Shown: in pieces, positions 43,234-52,023 of the stretch
Layout of the letters: every line of letters begins with the position of its first letter
Position numbering within the stretch: position 1 is the first letter of the stretch
Assembly: GCA_943908475.1 (NCBI GenBank)
Contig: CALTTG010000021.1
Location: 1-64,000 of the forward strand
Reading direction: 5' to 3'
Length of the DNA: 64,000 nucleotides
From: an uncultured Burkholderiales bacterium
Lineage (GTDB): Bacteria; Pseudomonadota; Gammaproteobacteria; Burkholderiales; Burkholderiaceae_C
Position numbers and translations under genes: made by a program
The notes under the pieces: generated by a model
What the model was told of the DNA's origin: nothing
The model's database searches: none
What the model saw: the letters and a program-made list of their open reading frames with translations, nothing else

Positions 43234-43249
43234 TGGCCTCGATATTGCT
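43234..43249 (+). promoter_or_regulatory. Sigma-54 promoter upstream of the reductase genes
   Basis: TGGCCT-N5-TTGCT has GG (43235-43236) and GC (43247-43248) separated by 10 nt, the sigma-54 requirement. A start near 43260 would precede the ATG at 43296 by about 36 nt. The three GGTGCGC half-sites lie just upstream. It would drive the electron-transfer gene, nitrate reductase and ybiB. Confidence 0.75.
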
Positions 43250-43295
43250 TGCATTTGACCCAAACGACGACAACATCCGCTGACGGAAACTCACC

Positions 43296-44525
43296 ATGAA
43301 GAAGATGAAACTGGTGATGATCGGCAATGGCATGGCCGGTGTTCGCGCACTGGAAGAATTGCTCAAGCTGGCCCCCGATCTTTACGACATCACCGTGTTC
43401 GGCGCCGAGCCGCACCCGAACTACAACCGCATCCTTTTGTCGCCAGTGCTGGCGGGCGAGCAGACGCTCGATGAGATTGTCCTCAATCCATTGGCGTGGT
43501 ACGCCGAGCAGGGCATCACCCTCCATCTCAATCGCAAGGTCGTGGAGGTGGACCGGCAGCGCCGGGTGGTGATCGCCGAGGACGGCACCCGCGCGGAGTA
43601 TGACCGACTGTTGTTGGCCACCGGGTCCAACCCGTTCATGCCCCCGTTGCCCGGCAAAGACCTGGACGGGGTCATGGCCTACCGGGACATCGCGGACACC
43701 AACGCCATGATCGACGCCGCCCAAACGCACCGGCACGCGGTGGTCATTGGCGGCGGACTGCTGGGTCTGGAGGCCGCCAACGGCCTGATGACTCGGGGCA
43801 TGAGCGTGACCGTCGTTCACATTGGTCCCTGGCTGCTGGAGCGGCAACTGGATCAGAAAGCTGCGGCGTTGTTGCAAGTTGCTCTGGAATCGCGGGGCCT
43901 GTCGTTCAAGCTGAATGCGCACACCCAGGCGCTGGTGGGCAACGCGCAAGGGCGGGTCCAGGCGGTTCAGTTCAAGGATGGCAGCGAGACCTTGGCCGAC
44001 TTGGTGGTCATGGCGGCAGGGGTGCGACCCAACATCGAGTTGGCCCAGCGCATGGGCCTGCTGTGTGACCGGGGCATTGTCGTCAGTGACACCTTGCAAA
44101 CGGTGACGGACCCCCGCATTTATGCCGTGGGTGAGTGCGTGGCACACCGGGGCGTGGCGTACGGCCTGGTCGCCCCGCTGTACGAGCAAGGCAAAGTGCT
44201 GGCGACGCACTTGGCCGAGTCAGGCATTGGCCGCTACACCGGCTCGCAGGTGTCGACCAAGCTGAAAGTGACCGGCATTCAGCTGTTTTCGGCCGGCAAC
44301 TTCATGGGCGGTGAAGGCACCCACGACATCGTGCTCAACGACCCGATTCACGGCACCTACAAGAAACTGGTGCTGCAGGGTGATCGCTTGGTCGGCGCGT
44401 GCCTCTACGGCGACACCTCGGACGGAAGCTGGTATTTCGACCTCATTCGCGAAGGTCGAGACATCCGAGGCATCCGTGACTGGCTCATGTTCGGCCTCTC
44501 TGCGGCGGGTTCGGCACCGGCATGA
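43296..44525 (+). CDS. nasB: FAD/NAD(P)H electron-transfer protein for nitrate reductase, NirB-N-terminal-like
   Basis: The 409-residue flavoprotein matches the first third of NADH nitrite reductase NirB. It has the FAD dinucleotide fold (VMIGNGMAGVRALEEL), YNRILLSPVLAGEQ, LLATGSNPF, the NADH fold (AVVIGGGLLGLEAANGL), and the GECVAHRG region. It stops after the pyridine-nucleotide reductase C-terminal domain and has no BFD [2Fe-2S] or siroheme domains. As in Bacillus NasB, it probably passes electrons from NAD(P)H to the nitrate reductase encoded next, whose own C-terminus carries the BFD cluster. The symbol is by analogy. The gap to the next gene is 122 nt. Confidence 0.88.
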   Translation: MKKMKLVMIGNGMAGVRALEELLKLAPDLYDITVFGAEPHPNYNRILLSPVLAGEQTLDEIVLNPLAWYAEQGITLHLNRKVVEVDRQRRVVIAEDGTRAEYDRLLLATGSNPFMPPLPGKDLDGVMAYRDIADTNAMIDAAQTHRHAVVIGGGLLGLEAANGLMTRGMSVTVVHIGPWLLERQLDQKAAALLQVALESRGLSFKLNAHTQALVGNAQGRVQAVQFKDGSETLADLVVMAAGVRPNIELAQRMGLLCDRGIVVSDTLQTVTDPRIYAVGECVAHRGVAYGLVAPLYEQGKVLATHLAESGIGRYTGSQVSTKLKVTGIQLFSAGNFMGGEGTHDIVLNDPIHGTYKKLVLQGDRLVGACLYGDTSDGSWYFDLIREGRDIRGIRDWLMFGLSAAGSAPA

Positions 44526-44647
44526 AACTCGCTTGATGGCTGACGCTTTCGCTGTCATCCCTCGCTCTTTGGTTCCACACACATCCGATCGGTCCATTCA
44601 GGAACCGGTCACCCGCTGAGTTCACGACAACATCCATGAAGGCCACC

Positions 44648-47494
44648 ATGAGCCATCGCATTCCCATCGTGGCGATCGGCCCGTCGCCGACCCAGACCCA
44701 CGCGACCTGTCCGTATTGCGGGACCGGTTGTGGCGTGATCATTGAGTCCGTCGGCGAGCAGATTTTGAATGTGAGGGGCGACCCCGACCACCCGGCCAAC
44801 CACGGCCGCCTGTGCACCAAGGGCAGCACCTTGCACCTCACGGCCACGGCGTCCATCACGCATCAGACCCGCTTGCTGCACCCTGCCTTGCGCGTGGATC
44901 GCCAAGCGCCGATGGCCCAGACCACTTGGGACGATGCCCTCACGCATGTGGCCGACCGCTTGGCCGCCATCATCGATCGCCATGGGCCGCAGTCGGTGGG
45001 TTTTTACGGCTCAGGACAATTGTTGACCGAGGACTACTACGTCTTCAACAAACTGGTCAAGGGCCTGGTGGGTACCAACAACTTGGACACCAATTCCCGC
45101 CTGTGCATGAGCAGTGCCGTGGCCGGCTACAAAGCCACCTTGGGCGCCGATGCCCCGCCTGCGTGCTACGACGATTTTCAACACGCGCAAACCTTGTTCA
45201 TCGTGGGGGCCAACACCGCGTACGCCCATCCCATTTTGTTCCGCCGGATTGAAGACGCTCGACGGGCCAACCCTTCGATGAAGCTGATCGTTGCCGACCC
45301 TCGCAAGACCGAGACGGCCGAGATGGCCGACCTCTTCCTCCCGATTCGACCCGGCACCGACGTCGCGCTGTTTCACGGCCTGCTGCACCTGCTGATGGAA
45401 GCCCAGCAGATCGACATGGCCTACATCGAAGCCCACACCGAAGGGTTTGAGGCGCTGCAGGCTCGGGTGGCAGCCTTTGGCCCTGATCGGGTCAGCGAGA
45501 TTTGCGGTGTGCCTGTGGACGATCTGCGTCAGGCCGCGCAGTGGATGGGCGGACACACGCCCACGCTGTCCTTGTACTGCCAGGGGCTGAACCAGAGCAG
45601 TCGCGGCACCGACAAGAATGCCGCCTTGATCAACCTGCACCTGGCGACCGGGCAGATTGGCAAGCCGGGCGCTGGTCCCTTCTCGCTGACGGGACAGCCC
45701 AACGCCATGGGGGGGCGTGAGGTGGGGGGCATGGCCAACCTCTTGAGTGCCCACCGAGACCTGTCCAACCCTGCGCATCGAGAGGAAGTGGCTCGCCTGT
45801 GGGGGGTGGCCGATGTGCCGGCCGTGCCGGGCAAGACCGCGGTGGAAATGTTCGAAGCCGCGGCGCGGGGCGAGATCAAAGCGCTGTGGATTGCGTGCAC
45901 CAACCCGGCGCAATCGCTGCCCGACCAGGCCACGGTGCGCAAGGCCCTGGAGACCGCCGAGCTGGTCATCGTCCAAGAGGCGTTTGGCACCACGGCCACC
46001 TGCGCGCATGCCGATGTGTTGCTGCCCGCGACCACTTGGGGTGAAAAAGACGGCACGGTGACCAACAGCGAGCGTCGCATCAGCCGAGTGCGCGCCGCGG
46101 TGAAGCCACCAGGACAGGCGCGCCACGACTGGCAGATCTTCCGGGATGTCGGCCGTTTGCTGGAGGCTCGACTGCCGAGCCGCCGTCCGGCGGGCCAAGA
46201 ACGCATGGGCAGCCTGTTCCCTTACGACACACCAGAATCGGTCTGGAACGAACACCGCGAATCCACCCGCGGTCGAGACTTGGACATCACTGGCTTGAGC
46301 TACGCCATGCTCGACAGCGCCGGTCCTCAACAATGGCCGCTGCCGACCGGGCAGGCGCAAGGCACGGCACGCTTGTACACCGACGGGCGTTTTCCCACGA
46401 CGAGCGGGCGTGCACGCTTTGCCGATGTGGCCTTCGAGCCGGTCCAGGATCCGGTCGATGCCGAGCACCCCTACAGCCTGAACACGGGACGTCTGCGCGA
46501 CCAGTGGCATGGCATGAGCCGAACCGGGACGCTGGGGCGATTGTTCGGTCACGTCAGCGAGCCCTGCGTCGAACTCTCGCCCAAGGACATGGCCCGCGAG
46601 GGGTGGAGGCCCGGGCAGTTGCTGAGGGTTCAATCGCGTCGAGGCCAACTCTTGGTGCCTGTGCAAGCCAACGAGGGCGTGCGTGAGGGGCAAGCGTTCA
46701 TCGCGATGCACTGGGGACAGGAGTACCTCAGTGGTCGAACCGATGAGGGCCAGGTGATGGCTGGCGTCAATGCGCTGACCAATTCGGCTTTCTGCCCCAA
46801 ATCCAAACAACCCGAGCTCAAACACGCGGCCGTCTCCCTGAAGGCCGTGAGCTTGCCCTGGCGACTGCTCGCCATGACCTGGGTGTCGGCCGAGGAAGCC
46901 TTGTCCCTGCGCGAGCAGCTCAAGCCCTGGATGAGCACGGTGGCCCACGCCAGTTGCGTGCCCTTTGGTCGGGAGCCTCATGAACAGGGTCAGGTCGGCG
47001 TGCTGTTGCGCATGGGCGATCACCGGCCCATGGCCGCCGACGACCTCGCGCGTCTCACCGCATTGCTCCAGCTCCACGGGGCTGACTTGATGCGGTACGA
47101 CGATCCTCAAGGCGGTCAACAACGGTTGGTGAAACTGGACCGCCAGGGCGATGTCCTCAAAGTCCGGGCCTTTGTGCTGGCGGGCCGCATCGACTCAGAG
47201 GCTTGGCTCAAGCCGCTGCTGCAGGAAGAACTGTCCGCGCAGGCCTACGGCCATGCCCTGCTCTCCCCCAGTGCGACACCCCCGGTGGCGGTGGCCAGCA
47301 AGGGGCGCCAGGTGTGCACGTGCTTCAATGTGTCCGAGCCAGCGATCGTGGAAGCCTTGGCACAGTGCGATGGTTCGCCCGATCAACGCCTGGCCAGTGT
47401 TCAAGGGCAGCTCAAGTGCGGCACCAATTGCGGCTCGTGCATTCCCGAGTTGAAAAAACTGGTCAAGGCACATCCGGTGCACCAAATCGCGTGA
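44648..47494 (+). CDS. Assimilatory nitrate reductase, molybdopterin catalytic subunit with C-terminal BFD domain
   Basis: The 948-residue enzyme reduces nitrate to nitrite in the cytoplasm. The N-terminal [4Fe-4S] site is C21-x2-C24-x3-C28 (CPYCGTGCG) with C57 in LCTKG. The Mo-bis-MGD domain includes the Cys ligand region NSRLCMSSAVAGY (about 153), then GANTAYAHPILFRR, TGQPNAMGGREVGG, ALWIACTNPAQS and a C-terminal molydopterin-dinucleotide-binding part (NTGRLRDQWHGMSRTG). A BFD-like [2Fe-2S] domain ends it (CTCFNVSE near 891, CGTNCGSCIPELKK). ATG 44648 was preferred over 44636 because AAGG lies 5 nt before it. It needs Mog-made cofactor (22.6 kb). Confidence 0.95.
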   Translation: MSHRIPIVAIGPSPTQTHATCPYCGTGCGVIIESVGEQILNVRGDPDHPANHGRLCTKGSTLHLTATASITHQTRLLHPALRVDRQAPMAQTTWDDALTHVADRLAAIIDRHGPQSVGFYGSGQLLTEDYYVFNKLVKGLVGTNNLDTNSRLCMSSAVAGYKATLGADAPPACYDDFQHAQTLFIVGANTAYAHPILFRRIEDARRANPSMKLIVADPRKTETAEMADLFLPIRPGTDVALFHGLLHLLMEAQQIDMAYIEAHTEGFEALQARVAAFGPDRVSEICGVPVDDLRQAAQWMGGHTPTLSLYCQGLNQSSRGTDKNAALINLHLATGQIGKPGAGPFSLTGQPNAMGGREVGGMANLLSAHRDLSNPAHREEVARLWGVADVPAVPGKTAVEMFEAAARGEIKALWIACTNPAQSLPDQATVRKALETAELVIVQEAFGTTATCAHADVLLPATTWGEKDGTVTNSERRISRVRAAVKPPGQARHDWQIFRDVGRLLEARLPSRRPAGQERMGSLFPYDTPESVWNEHRESTRGRDLDITGLSYAMLDSAGPQQWPLPTGQAQGTARLYTDGRFPTTSGRARFADVAFEPVQDPVDAEHPYSLNTGRLRDQWHGMSRTGTLGRLFGHVSEPCVELSPKDMAREGWRPGQLLRVQSRRGQLLVPVQANEGVREGQAFIAMHWGQEYLSGRTDEGQVMAGVNALTNSAFCPKSKQPELKHAAVSLKAVSLPWRLLAMTWVSAEEALSLREQLKPWMSTVAHASCVPFGREPHEQGQVGVLLRMGDHRPMAADDLARLTALLQLHGADLMRYDDPQGGQQRLVKLDRQGDVLKVRAFVLAGRIDSEAWLKPLLQEELSAQAYGHALLSPSATPPVAVASKGRQVCTCFNVSEPAIVEALAQCDGSPDQRLASVQGQLKCGTNCGSCIPELKKLVKAHPVHQIA

Positions 47495-47522
47495 ACCGAG
47501 CCGATGCAGAGACAATGCGCAC

Positions 47523-48509
47523 ATGAGCATTGCACCCTACATCAAGGAAATTGGTCGAGGCAAAGAAGGCGCCCGGCCGTTGTCACGCGAACAGGCCCGA
47601 GATCTGTTTGATCAAGTGCTCGACGGTCGCGTGTCTGACCTGGAAATCGGCGCCTTCGCGCTGGCCATGCGGATCAAGGGGGAAACAGCCGATGAGCTCG
47701 ATGGATTCGTCCAATCCGCCCTCGCGCGTTGCCTGCCCCTGCCGAGCCCCTTGCCGCATGGCTCGGGTGTGGTGGTCTTGCCCAGCTACAACGGCGCACG
47801 AAAACTGCCCAATCTGACGGCCCTGTTGGCCGCCCACCTGGCCCGATCCGGGGTGGCGGTGCTGGTTCATGGGCCCTTGCGAGACCCCACCCGGGTCACC
47901 ACCGCCGAGGTGTTCGACGCCCTGGGGTGGCCCCTGGCCACTCGACCCGCAGATCTGGCCTCGGCTTGGCAGAACGGACGCCCTGCGTTCATGGACATCC
48001 ACACCCTGTGCCCCGGCTTGGCTCGCCTGCTCGACGTGCGCTGGACCATTGGCCTTCGCAACCCCGCTCACACGGTGGCCAAACTGCTGATGCCCGTCGC
48101 GTCGAACGTGCCAGTGGTGGGGGTGGTGAACCACACGCACCCTGAGTATGCCGTGTCCCTCAAAGCGTATCTGGAGTCCGCCAAGGCCAACGCCTTGTTG
48201 ATGCGCGGCACCGAAGGTGAACCGGTTGCGGACGCCCGGCGTCAGCCCAAGTTGGACGTCTACCTTCAGGGGCAGTGGGACGCTGGACTCAGCCTCGCGC
48301 CCGAGGAAGGCCCTCTCACCCGTTTGCCCACGTTGCCGACCACCCACGATGCCTTGACCACAGCCCACCACATTGACGCGGTGCTGAGTGGCGAGCAACC
48401 CATGCCGGCCTCCATTGCCCAACAGGCGAAGTGCCTGCGACAGGCCCTCGCCCAAGCAGAAGCCCTGGCTGGCTTGAACACCCTGTCGGGCCCCACCTCC
48501 CCGCCATGA
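47523..48509 (+). CDS. ybiB: YbiB-like DNA-binding protein, TrpD2 family
   Basis: The 328-residue protein has the nucleoside phosphorylase / TrpD2 fold. It shows YIKEIGRGKEGARPLSREQARDLFDQ and IGAFALAMRIKGETADEL in the helical domain, then LPSYNGARKLPNLT and the larger alpha/beta part ending in the phosphorylase-like C-terminus. YbiB of E. coli binds nucleic acid without sequence specificity and lacks the anthranilate phosphoribosyltransferase activity. It follows the nitrate reductase by 28 nt in an apparent operon, a linkage often seen in Burkholderiales, though its role in nitrogen metabolism is unclear. Confidence 0.9.
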   Translation: MSIAPYIKEIGRGKEGARPLSREQARDLFDQVLDGRVSDLEIGAFALAMRIKGETADELDGFVQSALARCLPLPSPLPHGSGVVVLPSYNGARKLPNLTALLAAHLARSGVAVLVHGPLRDPTRVTTAEVFDALGWPLATRPADLASAWQNGRPAFMDIHTLCPGLARLLDVRWTIGLRNPAHTVAKLLMPVASNVPVVGVVNHTHPEYAVSLKAYLESAKANALLMRGTEGEPVADARRQPKLDVYLQGQWDAGLSLAPEEGPLTRLPTLPTTHDALTTAHHIDAVLSGEQPMPASIAQQAKCLRQALAQAEALAGLNTLSGPTSPP

Positions 48510-48515
48510 GGGACA

Positions 48516-49499
48516 TCAGCGTGCCTGCTGTCTGGCGCGACTGAGCAGCACGATGCCCGCCAGAATCGCGGCGGTGCCGCCGACCAAGCGCCACGTCACC
48601 GGTTCGTGCAGCCACCACGCTGCCATCCAGATGGTGGACAGTGGTCCGACCATGCCCACTTGCGAGGCCAGCGCAGCGCCCAAACGGGCCACGCCCTGCA
48701 TGACCAGCCAGATGGGCAGGACCGTGCACAGCACGGCGTTCGCCGCTGACAAGCCATAAGCTTGCCAAGGCAGACCCGTGAGCGCGCCCAAGCTGCCCTC
48801 GCTGAACCACCAGACGATGCCCCACTGGACGATGCACAGCACACACGCCACGCAAGAGGCATACGACACCAAGCGCAATGAGCCCCAGCGTTGCACCAAC
48901 TCGCTGCTGCCCATCAGGTAGACGGCATACGACAGCGCACTGCCAAACACCAAGGCGGCACCCAACAGGGTGGTGGCACCGCGGTCCGGTCCAGATGCAC
49001 CCAGATGCGCCCAGTCCAGGTCATGCAGGAACACGATGCCGACACCCAGGTAGGCCAGCGCCACAGACCCCCATTCCAGCGCCGTGATGCGTCGCTTCAA
49101 GACCCAGGCCGACAGCAGCAGGACCAGGGTGGGATTCAAGTACAGGATGGCACGCTCCAGACTCGCGCTGATGTATTGCAGCCCCATGAAATCGAGGGTG
49201 CTGGCCAGGTAATAACCGGAGAACCCCAGCCCGACCACCCGCCAGCGGTCTGAGGGCGACAGCGGCGCGTCTTCGCTCATTTGAGACCGAGAAGCCCACC
49301 ACGCCAACCCGATGAACAAGGGCAGTGCCAGCAGCATGCGCAGGCCCACGGTCGAAAACGCGTCGGCCCCCAATCGGTACATCAACTTGGCGACGATGGC
49401 TTTTCCCGAAAAAGCCACGGCGCCCACGGCCGCCATCGCCAGCCCCAGGCGGTGGTTCAAAGAGGCGCCCCCTGGGGTGGGCCAAAGCAGTTCACGCAT
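48516..49499 (-). CDS. EamA-family (DMT superfamily) transporter
   Basis: The 327-residue protein has ten hydrophobic segments arranged as two EamA repeats. Each repeat has the pattern VAFSGKAIVAKLMYRLG...LRMLLALPLFIGLAWW, followed in the second half by SYAVYLMGSSELVQRWG and a C-terminal WWLHEPVTWRLVGGTAAILAGIVLL. Such proteins export amino acids or other metabolites; the substrate is not predictable. ATG 49499 (MRELLWPTPGG) is used. It is convergent with ybiB (6-nt gap). Confidence 0.9.
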   Translation of the reverse strand: MRELLWPTPGGASLNHRLGLAMAAVGAVAFSGKAIVAKLMYRLGADAFSTVGLRMLLALPLFIGLAWWASRSQMSEDAPLSPSDRWRVVGLGFSGYYLASTLDFMGLQYISASLERAILYLNPTLVLLLSAWVLKRRITALEWGSVALAYLGVGIVFLHDLDWAHLGASGPDRGATTLLGAALVFGSALSYAVYLMGSSELVQRWGSLRLVSYASCVACVLCIVQWGIVWWFSEGSLGALTGLPWQAYGLSAANAVLCTVLPIWLVMQGVARLGAALASQVGMVGPLSTIWMAAWWLHEPVTWRLVGGTAAILAGIVLLSRARQQAR

Positions 49500-49599
49500 G
49501 ATGCACACCTTACATGACCCTGCATTTCCCTGAGTTGTTCAGGCCGCTGCCTGCGGCAAAATGCAGGCCCTTGCCGACTTCTGACCCTCACACCGCATC

Positions 49600-49914
49600 A
49601 TGGCCTTCGCTGACAACCTCCGACAACTTCCTGCCGTGACTCACTTGGCAGCCCTTGAACTGCTGGATGCTCAAGACAAGGTCGTTGCCCGCATCGAAAA
49701 CAAGCCCGGGCAGGCAGGCTCCTTGGCGGTCTATGCAGCGCTGGCGGCCCAGCACGGCTGCATCAATGCGGCTGCGGCGCAAGAAGGTCTGGACTGCTAC
49801 GCCGAGCACACCGTGGATGCCCGGGCCAACCCCGGCAAGCACCCCAACATCGACCGATTGCTGAGCCTGCTTGAATCCGGGCAGTCTTTGGCGGTTCGCA
49901 CCATCGCCGCCTGA
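49600..49914 (+). CDS. DUF2322-like small protein
   Basis: The 104-residue protein resembles the DUF2322 family: MAFADNLRQLPAVTHLAALELLD, KPGQAGSLAVYAALAAQHGCINAAAAQEGL, and AEHTVDARANPGKHPNIDRLL. The fold is unknown. It ends 9 nt before the large membrane protein gene, so the two are probably cotranscribed. The family recall is from memory of a Neisseria-type relative and should be checked. Confidence 0.75.
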   Translation: MAFADNLRQLPAVTHLAALELLDAQDKVVARIENKPGQAGSLAVYAALAAQHGCINAAAAQEGLDCYAEHTVDARANPGKHPNIDRLLSLLESGQSLAVRTIAA

Positions 49915-49923
49915 GGCGGCACG

Positions 49924-51984
49924 ATGAGCGCCAATGCCACGTCAGGCAAGGGGCCGACCCCCTGGGCCGCTGTCTTGTGCCTGATCCTGGCGGTCGGTGC
50001 GGTCATCTGGGCCCTGAGGGCTGACGAGCGGGGCGCGGCCTTCCAAGGGCCATCGGGATTCGCCACCTTGCCCGATGGCAGCCTCTGGCTGGTCGTCAAT
50101 GACGAACTGTGGCATCTCGACGCTGAAGGTCGCCGCTCGACTCGGGTGAACCAAGCCGCGCTGGGGCTCGACCGCATGCCGGGGTCTTTGCTGCTGCGCC
50201 CCGGACATGACGAGCTCTACGCCTTGCCACGTGGCACCGACACCGTCAGTGTGCTGTCTGCCCAGACGGCACTGCCGCTTCGCCAGATCCGTTTGGCGTG
50301 GCCGGAAGATCTGAGGCAGCACCTGGGGACGGCGTTGTGGCTGGCCGTTCATGAAGACGGGCGGATGGCCGTGGCCAATGGCGGTGGTCACACGGTCACG
50401 CTCTTTGACGCGCAAGGCCGTTACGTGGCCAGGAGCAGTCAGGGGACCTTCCGCTTCACCAACGACCTCTGGTGGGAGGGCGATGACCTGTGGACCACCG
50501 ACACCAATCGTTTTGCGTTGGTTCGATTGGACGGGCGTGACCTGGTCGAGCGTCAGCGGCGCCAGTTTCCGACCCAGGCATCTCACGCCTACATTGCGTT
50601 GGCCGACCCCCATCCGGGCGCACGCTCGGCCAACGGCGCCTTGGCCACCTTGGCCCGCATGGGCAACGGCATGGTCAAGGGCAGCGTGACGTTCGTGTTC
50701 GAGCACCAGCCTGAACAAGTGCTGGCGTTGCCGGCTCAGGCCGAACCCCGCGATTTTGCCTGGCGAAGGGAAGATCTGCTCGTGGTCGACGGCTCCGACT
50801 GGCGTCTCAAACGTTTTGCACTCGACGGTCACCCCTTGGAGGATTTTGGGCACGCCGAAGTGCGCCGCGAACTCCAGCACATGCTGGCTGACAAGCAGCG
50901 CTGGCAAACTCAGTACCGCCAAGGCTTTGCCTTGGCGATCGCCCTGTTTGCCGTGGGCCTGGGCCTGGCTTGGCATCACCAGCGTCGCGGCGTCCAGCCT
51001 GCGTTGGCCACCAATCAAGAAGCCTTGCGGTTTGTGGGCACCCCCAGCGAGCCCATGTGGACCCTCGTTGGGAAGCTGGCTCACGTGCATTTGCCCTGGT
51101 GGTTGTTGGCGGCCCATGTGCTGCTCATGCAGCAGATCAAACACGTGCGTCAGGTGTGGCCTGAGCTCGATGCCGTGCGGCTGTGGAGCCTGGTGGGGCT
51201 GGGTGTTCTGGTCGCTTTGGGCCTCCTGGCCTGGCTGCCTCACTGGTACCGCCGGGTGTCCAGGCACCCACGCCATGAGGCCGCGTTGAATCTGCAGGCG
51301 ATGAACTGGCTCAAAAACACCGCGCATTGGGCGGATGTCGCCCGCCCAGGTGAACATGTGCGCGAGACCTGGACCATGCAGAAGGGGCTCCAGCGGCACT
51401 GGCTCCTCTTGACCAACCGGCGACTGCTGGTGTTCACGGCGCCCCCTGGCGCGAAGGGCCCTGTGGCGCGCTGGTACCGAGCCGGCATCGAACAGGCCCG
51501 CATCGTTCGCCCGGCAGACATGGGCTTTGTGGACCGGCTGCGCACCTGGGGGCGCCCCGGCTGTTGGTTGCACCTGCGCATGAGCGATGGCACCACCCTT
51601 CAAGGCCAAGTGCCCTCTCAAGCGACAGCCAAACGGGTCTTGTCCCATCTGGGCTTGGCCGCAGGGTGGCCCCTCAAAGTCAAGCGCCCTGACAACAGCG
51701 CCGTCTCGACCGCCCGTGCCACGGTGTGGCGTGCTCAGGTGCTGGCGTCCTGCGTGATCCCAGGTGCGGGTCAATGGTGGCAGCGTCGAACCATGCCCGC
51801 GCTCGGCCTGTTTGCCTTTTGGGCCGGGTGGATGGCCATTGCAGCGCATCCCGTGGTGTGGGCTTGGTGGCATGTCACCACCGAGGTGTCCCATCGGCAG
51901 TTGATGCTGGCGTTGGTGCCATTGGCTTCGTCGCACCTCGCATCGGGCCTGGATGCCTGGTACCACCGACCGGGGCTGCGATGA
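49924..51984 (+). CDS. Large membrane protein: extracytoplasmic propeller, central helices, PH-like and PGxGQ domains (unknown)
   Basis: I do not recognise this 686-residue protein as a whole. A first helix spans about 14-32. Residues about 40-320 look like an NHL/SMP-30-style beta-propeller with repeated strands (GFATLPDGSLWLVV, DLWTTDTNRFALVRLDG, DLLVVDGSDWRLKRFALDG), presumably periplasmic. Helices at about 336-355, 390-407 and 425-445 follow. About 460-575 resembles a bacterial PH/GRAM-like domain (WLLLTNRRLLVF, GIEQARIV, LHLRMSDGT). The C-terminus starts with VIPGAGQWWQRR, a PGxGQ helical-hairpin motif seen in TM2/DUF5683-like proteins, and ends with two more helices. The combination suggests sensing or scaffolding across the membrane. 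Confidence 0.7.
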   Translation: MSANATSGKGPTPWAAVLCLILAVGAVIWALRADERGAAFQGPSGFATLPDGSLWLVVNDELWHLDAEGRRSTRVNQAALGLDRMPGSLLLRPGHDELYALPRGTDTVSVLSAQTALPLRQIRLAWPEDLRQHLGTALWLAVHEDGRMAVANGGGHTVTLFDAQGRYVARSSQGTFRFTNDLWWEGDDLWTTDTNRFALVRLDGRDLVERQRRQFPTQASHAYIALADPHPGARSANGALATLARMGNGMVKGSVTFVFEHQPEQVLALPAQAEPRDFAWRREDLLVVDGSDWRLKRFALDGHPLEDFGHAEVRRELQHMLADKQRWQTQYRQGFALAIALFAVGLGLAWHHQRRGVQPALATNQEALRFVGTPSEPMWTLVGKLAHVHLPWWLLAAHVLLMQQIKHVRQVWPELDAVRLWSLVGLGVLVALGLLAWLPHWYRRVSRHPRHEAALNLQAMNWLKNTAHWADVARPGEHVRETWTMQKGLQRHWLLLTNRRLLVFTAPPGAKGPVARWYRAGIEQARIVRPADMGFVDRLRTWGRPGCWLHLRMSDGTTLQGQVPSQATAKRVLSHLGLAAGWPLKVKRPDNSAVSTARATVWRAQVLASCVIPGAGQWWQRRTMPALGLFAFWAGWMAIAAHPVVWAWWHVTTEVSHRQLMLALVPLASSHLASGLDAWYHRPGLR

Positions 51985-52023
51985 GCCCCGGCCCGGAGAG
52001 CGCTCAGCGCCTCACCGGCTGAC

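Noticed and set aside
45011..47122. 703-codon open frame on the minus strand
   Set aside because: It lies antisense to the nitrate reductase gene, whose domains are complete.
49942..51966. 674-codon open frame on the minus strand
   Set aside because: It mirrors the large membrane protein. The plus-strand frame has helices, repeats and a start near its neighbour; this one has none.
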